The position numbers and the translations under genes were made by a program. From NCBI GenBank assembly GCA_024196135.1, contig JAMQCK010000925.1, positions 1 to 13,943 of the forward strand: a DNA stretch of 13,943 nucleotides, written 5' to 3'. This stretch comes from Pleurotus ostreatus/Saccharomyces cerevisiae fusant (lineage: Eukaryota > Opisthokonta). This document shows positions 1 through 7,562 of the stretch, in pieces (within the stretch, counting starts at the first letter, position 1; each line of letters starts with the position of its first letter). Under the pieces are notes generated by a model. That model did no database searches. It saw nothing but the letters and a program-made list of their open reading frames with translations, and was not told the DNA's origin.

Positions 1-297
1 CGTTTTCCCGAACGCTCGCAGTCTCGCATTGTCCTAGCTCGTTTGTGGCAATCCGTATATCACTACGGTCTGGCACTATAAGCACGGAATATCCCCTAGT
101 AATACAAATAACAACGGACTCGGTCGCTCTCTGAGTACCCCGCGCCCTTGGCATACCTTGTTGCGTGGTTGTTGGTGTTAGGTTTTGTGGTCCAGCTAGC
201 CAGCTAGCAGCGCACGTCTTCGGAGAGCGTACGAACCCATCAACGACCTCCACTAGCGCATGCACTCTGAGTTATCCATAGTACACTCGTCAACGCC
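1..297 (+). promoter_or_regulatory. Upstream region of the coiled-coil gene
   Basis: No coding exon could be supported here. The stretch lies directly upstream of the ATG at 298, whose context (GCCATGG) is a good eukaryotic start. An exact tandem 8-mer, CAGCTAGC twice, sits at 193-208. No clear TATA box was seen. It probably holds the promoter and 5' leader of the gene that starts at 298. Confidence 0.4.
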
Positions 298-2260
298 ATG
301 GACACCCTCGTTGATGAACACCCCGAGCTAGCGCTCGAGATGGTAAAATTGCTCGGAAACGAGCTAAAGTCAGTCAAAACCCAGCTCCGCGAATTACAGG
401 TCAGTCTTCCCCTAGCTTTACCGCCCTTTCCCCTAAGGTTATTATGAACACGTGTTGGCTGTGGCTAGAGCCAACGGGCCACGTCCGCGTTGTCCTCAAA
501 CAGCGCCGACACCGGGCGCACTTCCGTGGAAAACGCCGAATTACGAAGACGTCTTCGTGAGCTACAGGCAGAGAATGAACGGCTAGCCGAGTCGCAAGGC
601 ATTGTAAAGCAGGAGGCTTATGATGTACGCTAAGAGGTTTCTCCGGAGATGCTGCTCTAACGTCATCCCAAGGAAAACGATCTGCTGCAGCAGAAGGCAG
701 TGATCATAGATCGCCAGGTCAGTACTTGCAGCAGCTGTTCTATCGACTACTGAGTCTCGCGTAGTCGGAGGACTTGACCAGAGCGTATAGGGATATACAG
801 AACCTGAAGAAGGAGAACGAACAGTTGAAGGAGGTGCGTGTACTCACTCGGGGTAGCCGCTGTAGCCTGACGCATGTTTGCAGAATGTAGCCTCCTTACA
901 AGCCACTATTGATGCGACCGAGGACCGTCGTGCTGATATGGAAAAAGCCGTGAGTCCTCGCCCTCCTCAACCGACCAATCCCGCTGAGCGATAACCATCC
1001 TGTAGACTGCCAGTTTACGCCATCGCGCAGACAAACTCCACGCAGAGCTTATCTCCCTGAGCGAAGTAAACATTCTCATGGTGTCTTCCCCGCATCGACT
1101 AATGTCGCTCAGCGGGAAAGGGCCCTTGCCAACGAGATACAGGCTTCAAAAGAACCGGTGAGCAATCACCCTTCTCCGTCCCAGCTCTACGCCCTGAGAC
1201 ATGCTCCAGTACACCCCCGCGAAATTCCTCGAGAAAAGCCGACGTCCCGCGGACAGCAAACAACCTGCTGCCGCGGATCTTAAGGCGTACCGACAGTACA
1301 CAGGGTCATTCCGCTTAGGCAAGGTAGACTTATTACCTTCATCGGGATTGCTCATTTGCTCACGGTAATCAAAGGTATACAGAGAATTATGGTAAATTAG
1401 GACCGTGCACGACCCTGTACCAACGTTGACGCGCTCCCTAGCCGGCACGAAGTCGCGGCTTTCAGCGCCCACGAGGTGCTCTGGCCGACGAATCCCGCCG
1501 ACGCGCTCAGCCGCGCCGTTGTGATCTACCCAACGCACAAAGGCCGCATGCCCACCAGCAGTGCGAGCGGCGTCTACACTTGGACGACTCAGCCCGCGTC
1601 CGCCGGGCAGGCCTTTGAGCTATTCTACCAAGGCGACGAGGGCTGGTGGCTATATACGGGTGTCTTCGAGTGCCGCGCGATCGTGAAGACGACGTTACCC
1701 GCACTCACGCGCGGCCCAGAGAAATCGGTGCGTGCGTCTTTCTTGTTTGCTCGGGGTGCGCACGGCTCCAGCCATTGAATATTGAATACACTGCCTGCAC
1801 TGGCACGCGCACTACGAGTGTCTAACTATTATATACTAATCCCACCTAGACCACCGCCAAGCTCGCGGACGCCGTCGCGGAGCGCGCGCTCGACAAGAAC
1901 CTCGTGCCTCCCATACTTTTCAACAACATGAAGAAGATGCTGAAGGACGGGATGCTGCAGGTGTGCTGCGTGGAGCTGGAGTGCGTGGGGTTCAATCGTG
2001 CGCTGTACGCCTCGTTGTTGGATGAGGGGGAAGGCTCGGCGTCTTTGGGTGGCTCTCGTGAGCCGATGGGCGGAGCTCGTGGACCGGACGGGACTCGTGG
2101 ACCGAAGGGCAGGTGTCATGGACCGGCAGGCGGGACGAATAGGCCGGCAGGCGTGGGTCATAGGCCGGCGGGCGGGCGCAAACGAGGTCAGAGTGATGGC
2201 GAGTCGTCATATCGCCGACGAGAGGAGAAAAGGCGTCGAACGGAGTATGAGCAGCACTAA
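298..2260 (+). CDS. Coiled-coil protein with conserved C-terminal domain (possibly DUF6697-like), ten exons
   Basis: Spliced model: exons 298-399, 469-624, 673-717, 765-833, 884-949, 1006-1065, 1113-1157, 1210-1323, 1401-1727, 1850-2260, giving 464 residues. Every intron is GT..AG, 47-122 nt long, and phase 0. Residues 1 to about 205 are rich in E, K, Q, L and R in heptad-like order (for example LRRRLRELQAENERLAE and IQNLKKENEQLKE) and should form a coiled coil. Residues about 225-375 look like a folded domain with ELFYQGDEGWWLYTGVFEC and a Cys-rich strand ending in ECVGFNRALYASLL. I recall this pattern from mushroom proteins carrying DUF6697, but the name is not certain. From about residue 376 the tail is a Gly/Pro/Arg repeat followed by a basic stretch (RRREEKRRR) that could be a nuclear localisation signal. 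No enzymatic motif is visible. The gene converges on copy A of the small-protein family. The exon chain keeps one open frame throughout, which supports the model; function is unknown. Confidence 0.8.
2048..2179 (+). repeat. Degenerate 18-21 nt tandem repeat coding a G/P/R-rich tail
   Basis: Six to seven imperfect units lie in the last exon of the coiled-coil gene. They read GGSREPM, GGARGPD, GTRGPK, GRCHGPA, GGTNRPA, GVGHRPA and GGRKRGQ. Units are 21 nt, with one of 18 nt, so frame is always kept. The shared DNA core is close to CGTGGACCG or ATAGGCCGGCAGG. Confidence 0.75.
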
Positions 2261-2473
2261 GGTGTCCTCTGCCGTATGAGACTACTGTTGTACTGTCGTT
2301 CTCCGTGCATATTTTCTTGAAGCAGCAGCTTGTCAGCCTGCCGTTCATCCTTGTCTACGACTCGAGAGGAAACATGCGCAGCGTACATAGATGGGCATTC
2401 GTGCAATCCTCTCTCTACATACAAGGTTTCGGCAAGTATACATTCAACCACCATCTCAGTCGTCATGCCCGTA

Positions 2474-3086
2474 TCAGTAGAACAGGCACTTTTCCTTCGC
2501 GTCCATTAGCCACTGGGGTTCCCCGCCGAAGAACGAGACGAGTTTGGCCATCTGCTCTCTGGTGGGACGCTCGGTGAAGAGCCTCACGCGCGCATCAGAG
2601 ACCACCATGCAAAACGTAACCGCCTTCTCGCCATATTCCGCAAATACGCTCTGATACTGTACGAGAGGCGTGCAGGCGTCTGGCTCTACCCGAACAAGCC
2701 GGATGGTGGTTCTGGACATCGTCTCGACGATTGTCAAGAATCGCCCGTATCTGACGTATGAAGGGCGGTCCTTGTCGAGGTATCCGGGCGCATGAAAGTC
2801 GATGATATTGTTGACGAAGGTGTCCGATATTGGCCACCCGAAGTGCCAGTAGCGGCTGCTCGTCCGACCCCGCTCTTCCGGGACAAATGGAATGTCAGCG
2901 TGAGAGGGATGAAGACGCTGTACGGGAGCTTAGTATGATCAGTGCGCTTGTATGCATTTCACGCACCCTATGGTACTTTGGGCGCGGACGGCGAGCTTTC
3001 TTCGAGCTCGGTCGGTCGGCTATTTCGCCTGGCGACCCTTCGTGCGTCGACAGTGTACAGGAGTGCTCCTCTCGCACGGCTGCCAT
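2474..3086 (-). CDS. Small-protein family, copy A (two exons, early stop)
   Basis: Exon 1 is 3086-2967 (40 codons) and exon 2 is 2917-2474, giving 187 residues, with a 49-nt phase-0 GT..AG intron at 2966-2918. The ATG at 3086 is the first in frame; an in-frame stop lies upstream. Exon 1 ends in a basic motif, RPRPKYHR, matching RPKFHK and RPQFHK in copies B and C. Exon 2 begins RLHPSHADIPFVPEE and continues with RYWHFGWPISDTF, a variable middle, GEKAVTFCMVVSDAR, RPTREQMAKLVSFFGG and PQWLMDAKEK. The family is not one I recognise; no signal peptide, membrane span or catalytic motif is evident. The stop at 2476-2474 is followed in frame by YGHDD and a second stop at 2458-2456, matching the tails of B (YGHTS) and C (YGYKL), so this copy appears shortened by five residues. 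It shares the SDAR.RLF signature with the relic at 7070-7321. Confidence 0.72.
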
Positions 3087-3207
3087 CAAAGTGAATTGCG
3101 GAGAAGATCAGCTGAAGTGGCGAGGATGATGACGGTTGTGGTCGAGATCAACAGAGCCGCGCCAATTGCAAATGACACGAGGCCATCACCTGACCCATCG
3201 GTACCGA

Positions 3208-3223
3208 CCTCTGACGTGAACGA
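3208..3223. promoter_or_regulatory. CRE-like site upstream of copy A
   Basis: TGACGTGA at 3212-3219 differs by one base from the bZIP/CREB palindrome TGACGTCA. It lies about 126 bp upstream of the copy A start. Copy B has the exact palindrome at a comparable distance. Role is inferred from position only. Confidence 0.3.
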
Positions 3224-3325
3224 TTTTGTGGCACTGATTACGACGAGCACAACCGTGTAAAGTACATAGACATCGGATGGGCTACTCTTCGGTACGTCTA
3301 TAGTAATTCCGATTCTTCTAACACA

Positions 3326-3962
3326 TCAACTTGTATGCCCATAAGTGTACCACTTGTTCTTCTCCCTCGCGTCTATCATCCATCTAGGCTCGGCGCCGAA
3401 AAGGCTAACCATACGCCCCATCTGTTCCTTCGTGGGGCGCTTCGTGAAGTAGTACTTGCTGCAGTCGGACACAATCATGCAGAAGGTCACGCCTCGTTCA
3501 CCGTCTTCCGCCAACGGGCTCTGCCACGGTGCCGAGTCGTCAGGCTGGACAAGAACGAGACGCAGTGTGTTACAGTGACAGATGCGCGAGGCAATGTGCA
3601 TAAACGACGCGTACTTGGCTTCGGGTGGAGGACGTTCTTCGGCGAGAGTTCTTGGTATGTATTTCTTGAGGATAACGTCGAGAAACGTATCAGACACGGG
3701 CCAGCCAAGATGCCAGTATCTGGTGGTGTTGGTGTCGTGGGCTTCGGGAACAAAGGGGATGTCGGCATGGGCAGGATGCAGACGCTGCAAGCGAATGTGA
3801 GAACGCATCGACGCGAACGAATGTGCGACGCACCTTGTGGAATTTGGGCCGTCCCAGACGTTTTCCTCTGTTCTTTGTCGACTTCCGAGCGCGATGCTTC
3901 GATATCTGGGGATGTTCCTGGGGAAGAAGGGTTTGAACGCCCTTCTCCTCGAAGGCAGTCAT
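3326..3962 (-). CDS. Small-protein family, copy B (two exons, apparently intact)
   Basis: Exon 1 is 3962-3834 (43 codons) and exon 2 is 3784-3326 (152 codons plus stop), giving 195 residues. The intron at 3833-3785 is 49 nt and phase 0, as in copies A and C. The ATG at 3962 is the first after an in-frame stop. Exon 1 is basic near its end (RKSTKNRGKRLGRPKFHK), a plausible nuclear or nucleic-acid contact region. Exon 2 carries the family order: RLHPAHADIPFVPEA, RYWHLGWPVSDTF, a variable middle with LRLVLVQPDD, GERGVTFCMIVSDCS, YYFTKRPTKEQMGRM, and SLFGAEPRWMIDAREK, ending YGHTS. B and C share SDCS..YF and exon 2s of identical length, so they look like the closer pair. Function unknown. The large open frame on the opposite strand over this gene is a shadow. 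Confidence 0.78.
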
Positions 3963-4290
3963 GACGGGCAGGTAGAGTGGCTAGATGAGTCGGTTAAGGT
4001 GACCTGTTGTAGGGATAGTGTTGAAGGGCCGCCGAAGATTAAGATCTCGCGGGCACAAGAGACAATCCTACTAGTCGCGTCCGGGTTGGATAATCGTGGG
4101 TGGCAAGGAAGCGGCCCATGACGTCACGCGCTTTCCTTGTTTACGCCGCATGGCAATGGCATGCCGCGCGGCTGCTCAAGTCCACACGCTAAGCGCCGCG
4201 CGTTCTCGCTGGATTCCGATGCACGACGCTGAGGTACATTTCCCTAGACAGATACAAAACGAAGAGAAAACTAGGATCCACTACTGCTGA
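3963..4290 (-). promoter_or_regulatory. Intergenic region between copies B and C, probable copy B promoter
   Basis: No exon is supported in these 328 bases. They separate the 3' end of copy C from the start of copy B. The one clear motif is the palindrome at 4119-4126. Several short open frames on the plus strand show no similarity to other genes in the window. Confidence 0.4.
4119..4126. promoter_or_regulatory. Perfect CRE palindrome upstream of copy B
   Basis: TGACGTCA is an exact 8-bp palindrome and the classical binding site of CREB/ATF-type bZIP factors. It lies about 157 bp upstream of the copy B start codon, inside the intergenic stretch. Regulation by a bZIP factor is an inference. 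Confidence 0.4.
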
Positions 4291-5032
4291 CTACAACTTA
4301 TAGCCATACTCGGTAAATCGGCTCTTGTCCCTCGCATCCATCATCCATCGAGGCGTCGAGCCAAACATGCGCATGAGCCTCGCCATCTGCTTCTTGGTGG
4401 GTCTCTTGGTAAAGTACCGTGTGCTGCAGTCCGACACCACCATGAGGAACGTGGACGCCTTCTCGCCTGGGTCCGCGAGCGGGCTCTGAGACGGCGCGAA
4501 CTCCGCGTCAGGTTCGACCAGGACGAGGTACATCCGGTTGGTGCCTGCGAGGGTGTTGGCCACGCACATGAACTGGCCATATTTGATGACAGTAGCGCGG
4601 TCGCTGTCGAGGAATCCAGGAATATACTTGTCCAGGAAGTTGTCCACAAACTGGTCTGATAACGGCCAGCCGAAATGCCAGTACCGATGCTTTGCTGTAT
4701 CGCGCGCTTCCGGGACAAATGGTATGTCGGCATGTGAAGGATGTAAGCGCTAGAGTAGATCGTTAGACAGTGTTGGATTGGCTTGTAGGACTACGCACCT
4801 TGTGAAATTGTGGGCGTCGTTGGCGCCGCGCCTGTGGCTGAGAGGTTGACGACTCGGACGACTCGGATGAATTCGAAGAGGTCGAAGCATCGAGTAGGGT
4901 GAGATGCTGCATACGCGACTCGAGTGCGGTTGACATCGTGCGTCGACGGACTGAAGACAAGGGCAATAGGCTCGAGTCAAGGTTTGGCAGATGATGGTTC
5001 TGGTCAAGAGTCGTTGATGCCGATCGAGACAT
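4291..5032 (-). CDS. Small-protein family, copy C (two exons, longest N-terminus)
   Basis: Exon 1 is 5032-4799 (78 codons) and exon 2 is 4749-4291 (152 codons plus stop), giving 230 residues. The intron at 4798-4750 is 49 nt, phase 0, with a good branch point (TCTAAC). A second in-frame ATG at 4936 would give a 46-residue first exon, closer to A (40) and B (43), so the true start is open; the longer model is given. Exon 1 has a Ser-rich run (SSNSSESSESSTS) and ends in the basic RRQRRPQFHK. Exon 2 holds RLHPSHADIPFVPEA, RYWHFGWPLSDQF, LVLVEPDAE, GEKASTFLMVVSDCS, RYFTKRPTKKQMARL and FGSTPRWMMDARDK, ending YGYKL. It is divergent to the intronless gene at 5172 and may share its promoter. No known family was recognised. 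Confidence 0.77.
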
Positions 5033-5171
5033 ACACGCGTTTGCGCACGTGATCGCCGCGTGTGTTATTTATGCTCGCGTTTCTGTCACATCTCCAACTT
5101 GTCTGCGACTTCCACCTGGCTTCCACGAAAGCGCCTGGACTCTTTTGCAACTGCGGATACAGCGTGTAGCA
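5033..5171. promoter_or_regulatory. Short divergent promoter between copy C and the intronless gene, with E-box
   Basis: Only 139 bp separate the two divergent starts (236 bp if copy C starts at 4936). A CACGTG E-box lies at 5046-5051; read on the minus strand with its flank it is TCACGTGC, resembling sites of bHLH factors such as Cbf1 and Pho4. An AT-rich TTATTTAT follows at about 5063. Shared control is inferred from the layout. Confidence 0.4.
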
Positions 5172-6692
5172 ATGGCTGCGCAACATACCTCGCAGAGATT
5201 CAGCAAGAAACGCAAGCTTCGGAGCCGTTCACCCTCTCTACCGGCCACCTCGACAGCTCAGGACACGCCGTCTGCGAGCGATGCGCAGGTGCCTTCGTAT
5301 GCAGATTGCGCTGTGCAGACAGACTTGAAAGCGGGTGATGTGGTGACTGCCATCCCTGACTTCACGATGAATCCGCTGTACTCGGCTCTGCCGCAACCTG
5401 CCATACTCGTTAATGCCACCCATTCGACGAATACCCTGACCGACGATAACTCGGCGATGGTGCCGACAGACCGAACGTCTACACCGATTGCTACCGAAGT
5501 CTTCTATGATCCTCGCCCATTCGACTGGATCCGCAGGCGTGCCCAGGCGGGCTTTGGGGGTGACTCCTTCTTTCTTTTGCAGGTTCTCGCTTCGATCATC
5601 TACGCCGAAATGCAAAGCAAGGAGGCACCATTCTATGCCACATGGATGCTTCAGTCTGGCGAAAACCTCACGGGCGCTGAGATCCTAGTCAACAGGATGA
5701 AGCTGGCCGTCAGCACTATCTGTCCTCAGTTGGCAGTTGCATCACAGAACGACGTTGTGGTCTTTTCGGATTCTGAAGATAGCGACGATGATGATGACCA
5801 CGACGACGATGATGGCGACGGCGACGAGGATGGCGACAACGACAACGACGCGTCTGCCGACGAGAAGCCGCTCGCTCCCGAAGACATGATCGGTGCGGAG
5901 CTGGCAGAGGAAGCGGAGGACAGCGATCGTCTCAACGTCGACGAGATTTCTATCGCTAATGCTTCACGAGCTCTCGAACAACCTGCCCTGAATGACTCCG
6001 ATCAACATGCTCAACAGACGTCTGCACGCACCGCGGCCCAGGAATACGAGTTCCGCGTAGGCTCGGTCCGGATACCTGATTTTGTCCAGGTTTCGCATAT
6101 CTTCGATCTCAGTCAGACGAAGGAAGATATCTTCGAGCTGTTCCGCGAGCTTTCCTACGACGCGGCCGTGTTCCGCAAGAAAGCTGCGGGCAAACTTCCC
6201 CATCTTCGTTCGCAGGTCACCCTGCTGCTCGAAATCAAGCCAGACGGCGAGTATTCCTTCTTTTCGATCACGAGGTTCAACAAGCAGCTGGGTACTCAAG
6301 CTAAACATTTCTTCGCGAGCGGGGTTCAGGACGATGCAATCGGAGGAGTTCTTGCACTCGGGAAGATGTTCACATATAGAGAGTTCACCCGCTCAAATCT
6401 TCGGTATCATACGGAGTCGCCAACGCCTTTCGATGATCAGGAGTACCTTCCCGAACGCCCTACGGTGAAGGTGCGACGAGCGCCTCGGGGCAAGAAGTTC
6501 TCCACTGAACTTGAGGAATCGCTTCACACGACGTTCCTTGGTGGCACTAAATATATTGATGTTCATTCCGAAGAAGGACAGATGGCTCTGGACACGATCA
6601 ACCGTCGCGCGCAAGAGCTCTTCCCCCTGTTCTGGGGGCGCAACACCAAGCACAACATTCCCTTGAAACCTGGACCGTTCGACACTGCCTAG
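5172..6692 (+). CDS. Intronless gene: acidic-tract protein with PD-(D/E)XK-like C-terminal pattern
   Basis: The frame opens at 5049, but the first ATG is at 5172, giving 506 residues. This is the only gene in the window read as a single exon. The N-terminus is basic (FSKKRKLRSR), a likely nuclear signal. Around residues 110-195 lies a segment with FDWIRRRAQAGFGGDSFFL and a hydrophobic helix. Residues about 200-231 are almost all D, E, S, N and G. The C-terminal part has VRIPDFVQV (Asp303), then 51 residues on LLLEIKPDG (Glu354, Lys356), followed by a helix with KQLGTQAKHFF. This order resembles PD-(D/E)XK nuclease-like proteins common in mushroom genomes, where a PDF strand and an ExK strand carry the metal site. 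That assignment is inference from motif shape; activity is not shown. It splits the small-protein array from its relic copy and runs divergently from copy C. Confidence 0.75.
   Translation: MAAQHTSQRFSKKRKLRSRSPSLPATSTAQDTPSASDAQVPSYADCAVQTDLKAGDVVTAIPDFTMNPLYSALPQPAILVNATHSTNTLTDDNSAMVPTDRTSTPIATEVFYDPRPFDWIRRRAQAGFGGDSFFLLQVLASIIYAEMQSKEAPFYATWMLQSGENLTGAEILVNRMKLAVSTICPQLAVASQNDVVVFSDSEDSDDDDDHDDDDGDGDEDGDNDNDASADEKPLAPEDMIGAELAEEAEDSDRLNVDEISIANASRALEQPALNDSDQHAQQTSARTAAQEYEFRVGSVRIPDFVQVSHIFDLSQTKEDIFELFRELSYDAAVFRKKAAGKLPHLRSQVTLLLEIKPDGEYSFFSITRFNKQLGTQAKHFFASGVQDDAIGGVLALGKMFTYREFTRSNLRYHTESPTPFDDQEYLPERPTVKVRRAPRGKKFSTELEESLHTTFLGGTKYIDVHSEEGQMALDTINRRAQELFPLFWGRNTKHNIPLKPGPFDTA
5769..5864 (+). 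repeat. GAC/GAT-rich simple repeat coding an acidic run
   Basis: An imperfect GAY trinucleotide repeat within the intronless gene codes about 32 residues dominated by aspartate (residues about 200-231). The triplet period keeps frame, and codons GAC and GAT alternate, so it is not a pure microsatellite. Confidence 0.75.
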
Positions 6693-7069
6693 GTATGGGA
6701 TGCCTTCTCCATGGGATAGACGGGTCAGTAACATGGCTCCTAGGTGGTATTACGGTGATGGCTTGTTGTCTGCTGGGATGCCACATGTAGATTGTACGAG
6801 TATTTTGGCGCATGTCTTGTACGGTGAATGAATGGCATGGTGACTACGACGATCACTCGACTCCTGCCGATGCCCCAGAAGCTGTCGTAAAAGGGCTATC
6901 CGCGGCTGCTTGGTATGGTGGCATGCTCTTTGAGGAACTTGGATTTTAAATGTGGGGCTCAAATACGAGCATTGGTCAGTCCATGTCGATCGCCAGTCAA
7001 CTGTATCTATAACAGAGCCATACCAAAGGCATGATATAGTCAATATGCATCGAGTTCACGATATCGCCG
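6693..7069. other. Intergenic stretch after the intronless gene
   Basis: It holds the 3' flank of the intronless gene and the 3' flank of the relic family copy on the other strand. Short open frames on both strands look random and match nothing else in the window. No repeat or RNA gene was recognised. Confidence 0.35.
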
Positions 7070-7321
7070 TCAGTTATTATGTCCAAATGAGTGCCGCAGG
7101 CTTTTGTTCCACGCGTCCACCATCCACTGCAATTTTGCACCGAAGAGAGGCATACGCTTAGCCATCTGAACCTTTGTCGGGTGCTGGATAAACAGACGCT
7201 TCCGAGCATCAGATACTGCCATGCAAAATGCGACCGCCCTCTCCCCAGAGCTCGCCAGTGAGCTTTGAGATACCTGGTGATCGTTCGGTCCGACGCTGGG
7301 CGAACGATCAGTTACTAACAT
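7070..7321 (-). pseudogene. Truncated relic of the small-protein family (copy D)
   Basis: The minus-strand frame codes 83 residues that match only the C-terminal half of copies A, B and C: GERAVAFCMAVSDAR, LFIQHPTKVQMAKRM, LFGAKLQWMVDAWNK, ending FGHNN. The N-terminal half, the 49-nt intron and exon 1 are missing. Upstream in frame APEERY is still readable, then a TAG stop follows, so no start comparable with the paralogues exists. Several otherwise conserved residues are changed (HPT for RPT, KLQW for EPRW). SDAR.RLF and the MAK/QW residues link it to copy A. A 10-bp-arm inverted repeat lies at its broken 5' end. A short expressed protein from the ATG at 7321 cannot be excluded. Confidence 0.7.
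7278..7310. repeat. Perfect inverted repeat, 10-bp arms, 13-nt loop
   Basis: TGATCGTTCG at 7278-7287 is the exact reverse complement of CGAACGATCA at 7301-7310. It lies where the relic's similarity to copies A-C fades out. It could be a hairpin, the footprint of a lost element, or chance. Confidence 0.6.
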
Positions 7322-7562
7322 ATATCGCTCTTCGGGCGCCTATCTAGCTAGGTGAGGCCTGTTGAATAAGCATTGACTGGATTCAGACGTAGCGCGCTAT
7401 CGAGTAGGGCTTCCTTCTTACAAGCCAAGGCTTAGTCTGATGCTCCGCCGCGGTGAGAGGGACAGCGCATCGTCCCAAAATCCTCCGGTCTTGTTAACAC
7501 GAACCGAAAATATATAATACATGAATTGCACAGCGCAAAGATGAACGCATGAATAAGACGCC

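Noticed and set aside
1146..1538. 130-codon minus-strand open frame
   Set aside because: Antisense over exons 8 and 9 of the coiled-coil gene, whose spliced frame is well supported.
3335..3964. 209-codon open frame on the plus strand
   Set aside because: It lies antisense over copy B, whose minus-strand protein matches copies A and C in sequence and intron position. The plus-strand frame matches nothing.
5049..5171. Longer start (GTG at 5049) for the intronless gene
   Set aside because: No ATG occurs before 5172 and GTG is not a usual start for nuclear genes; the extra part shows no conserved feature.
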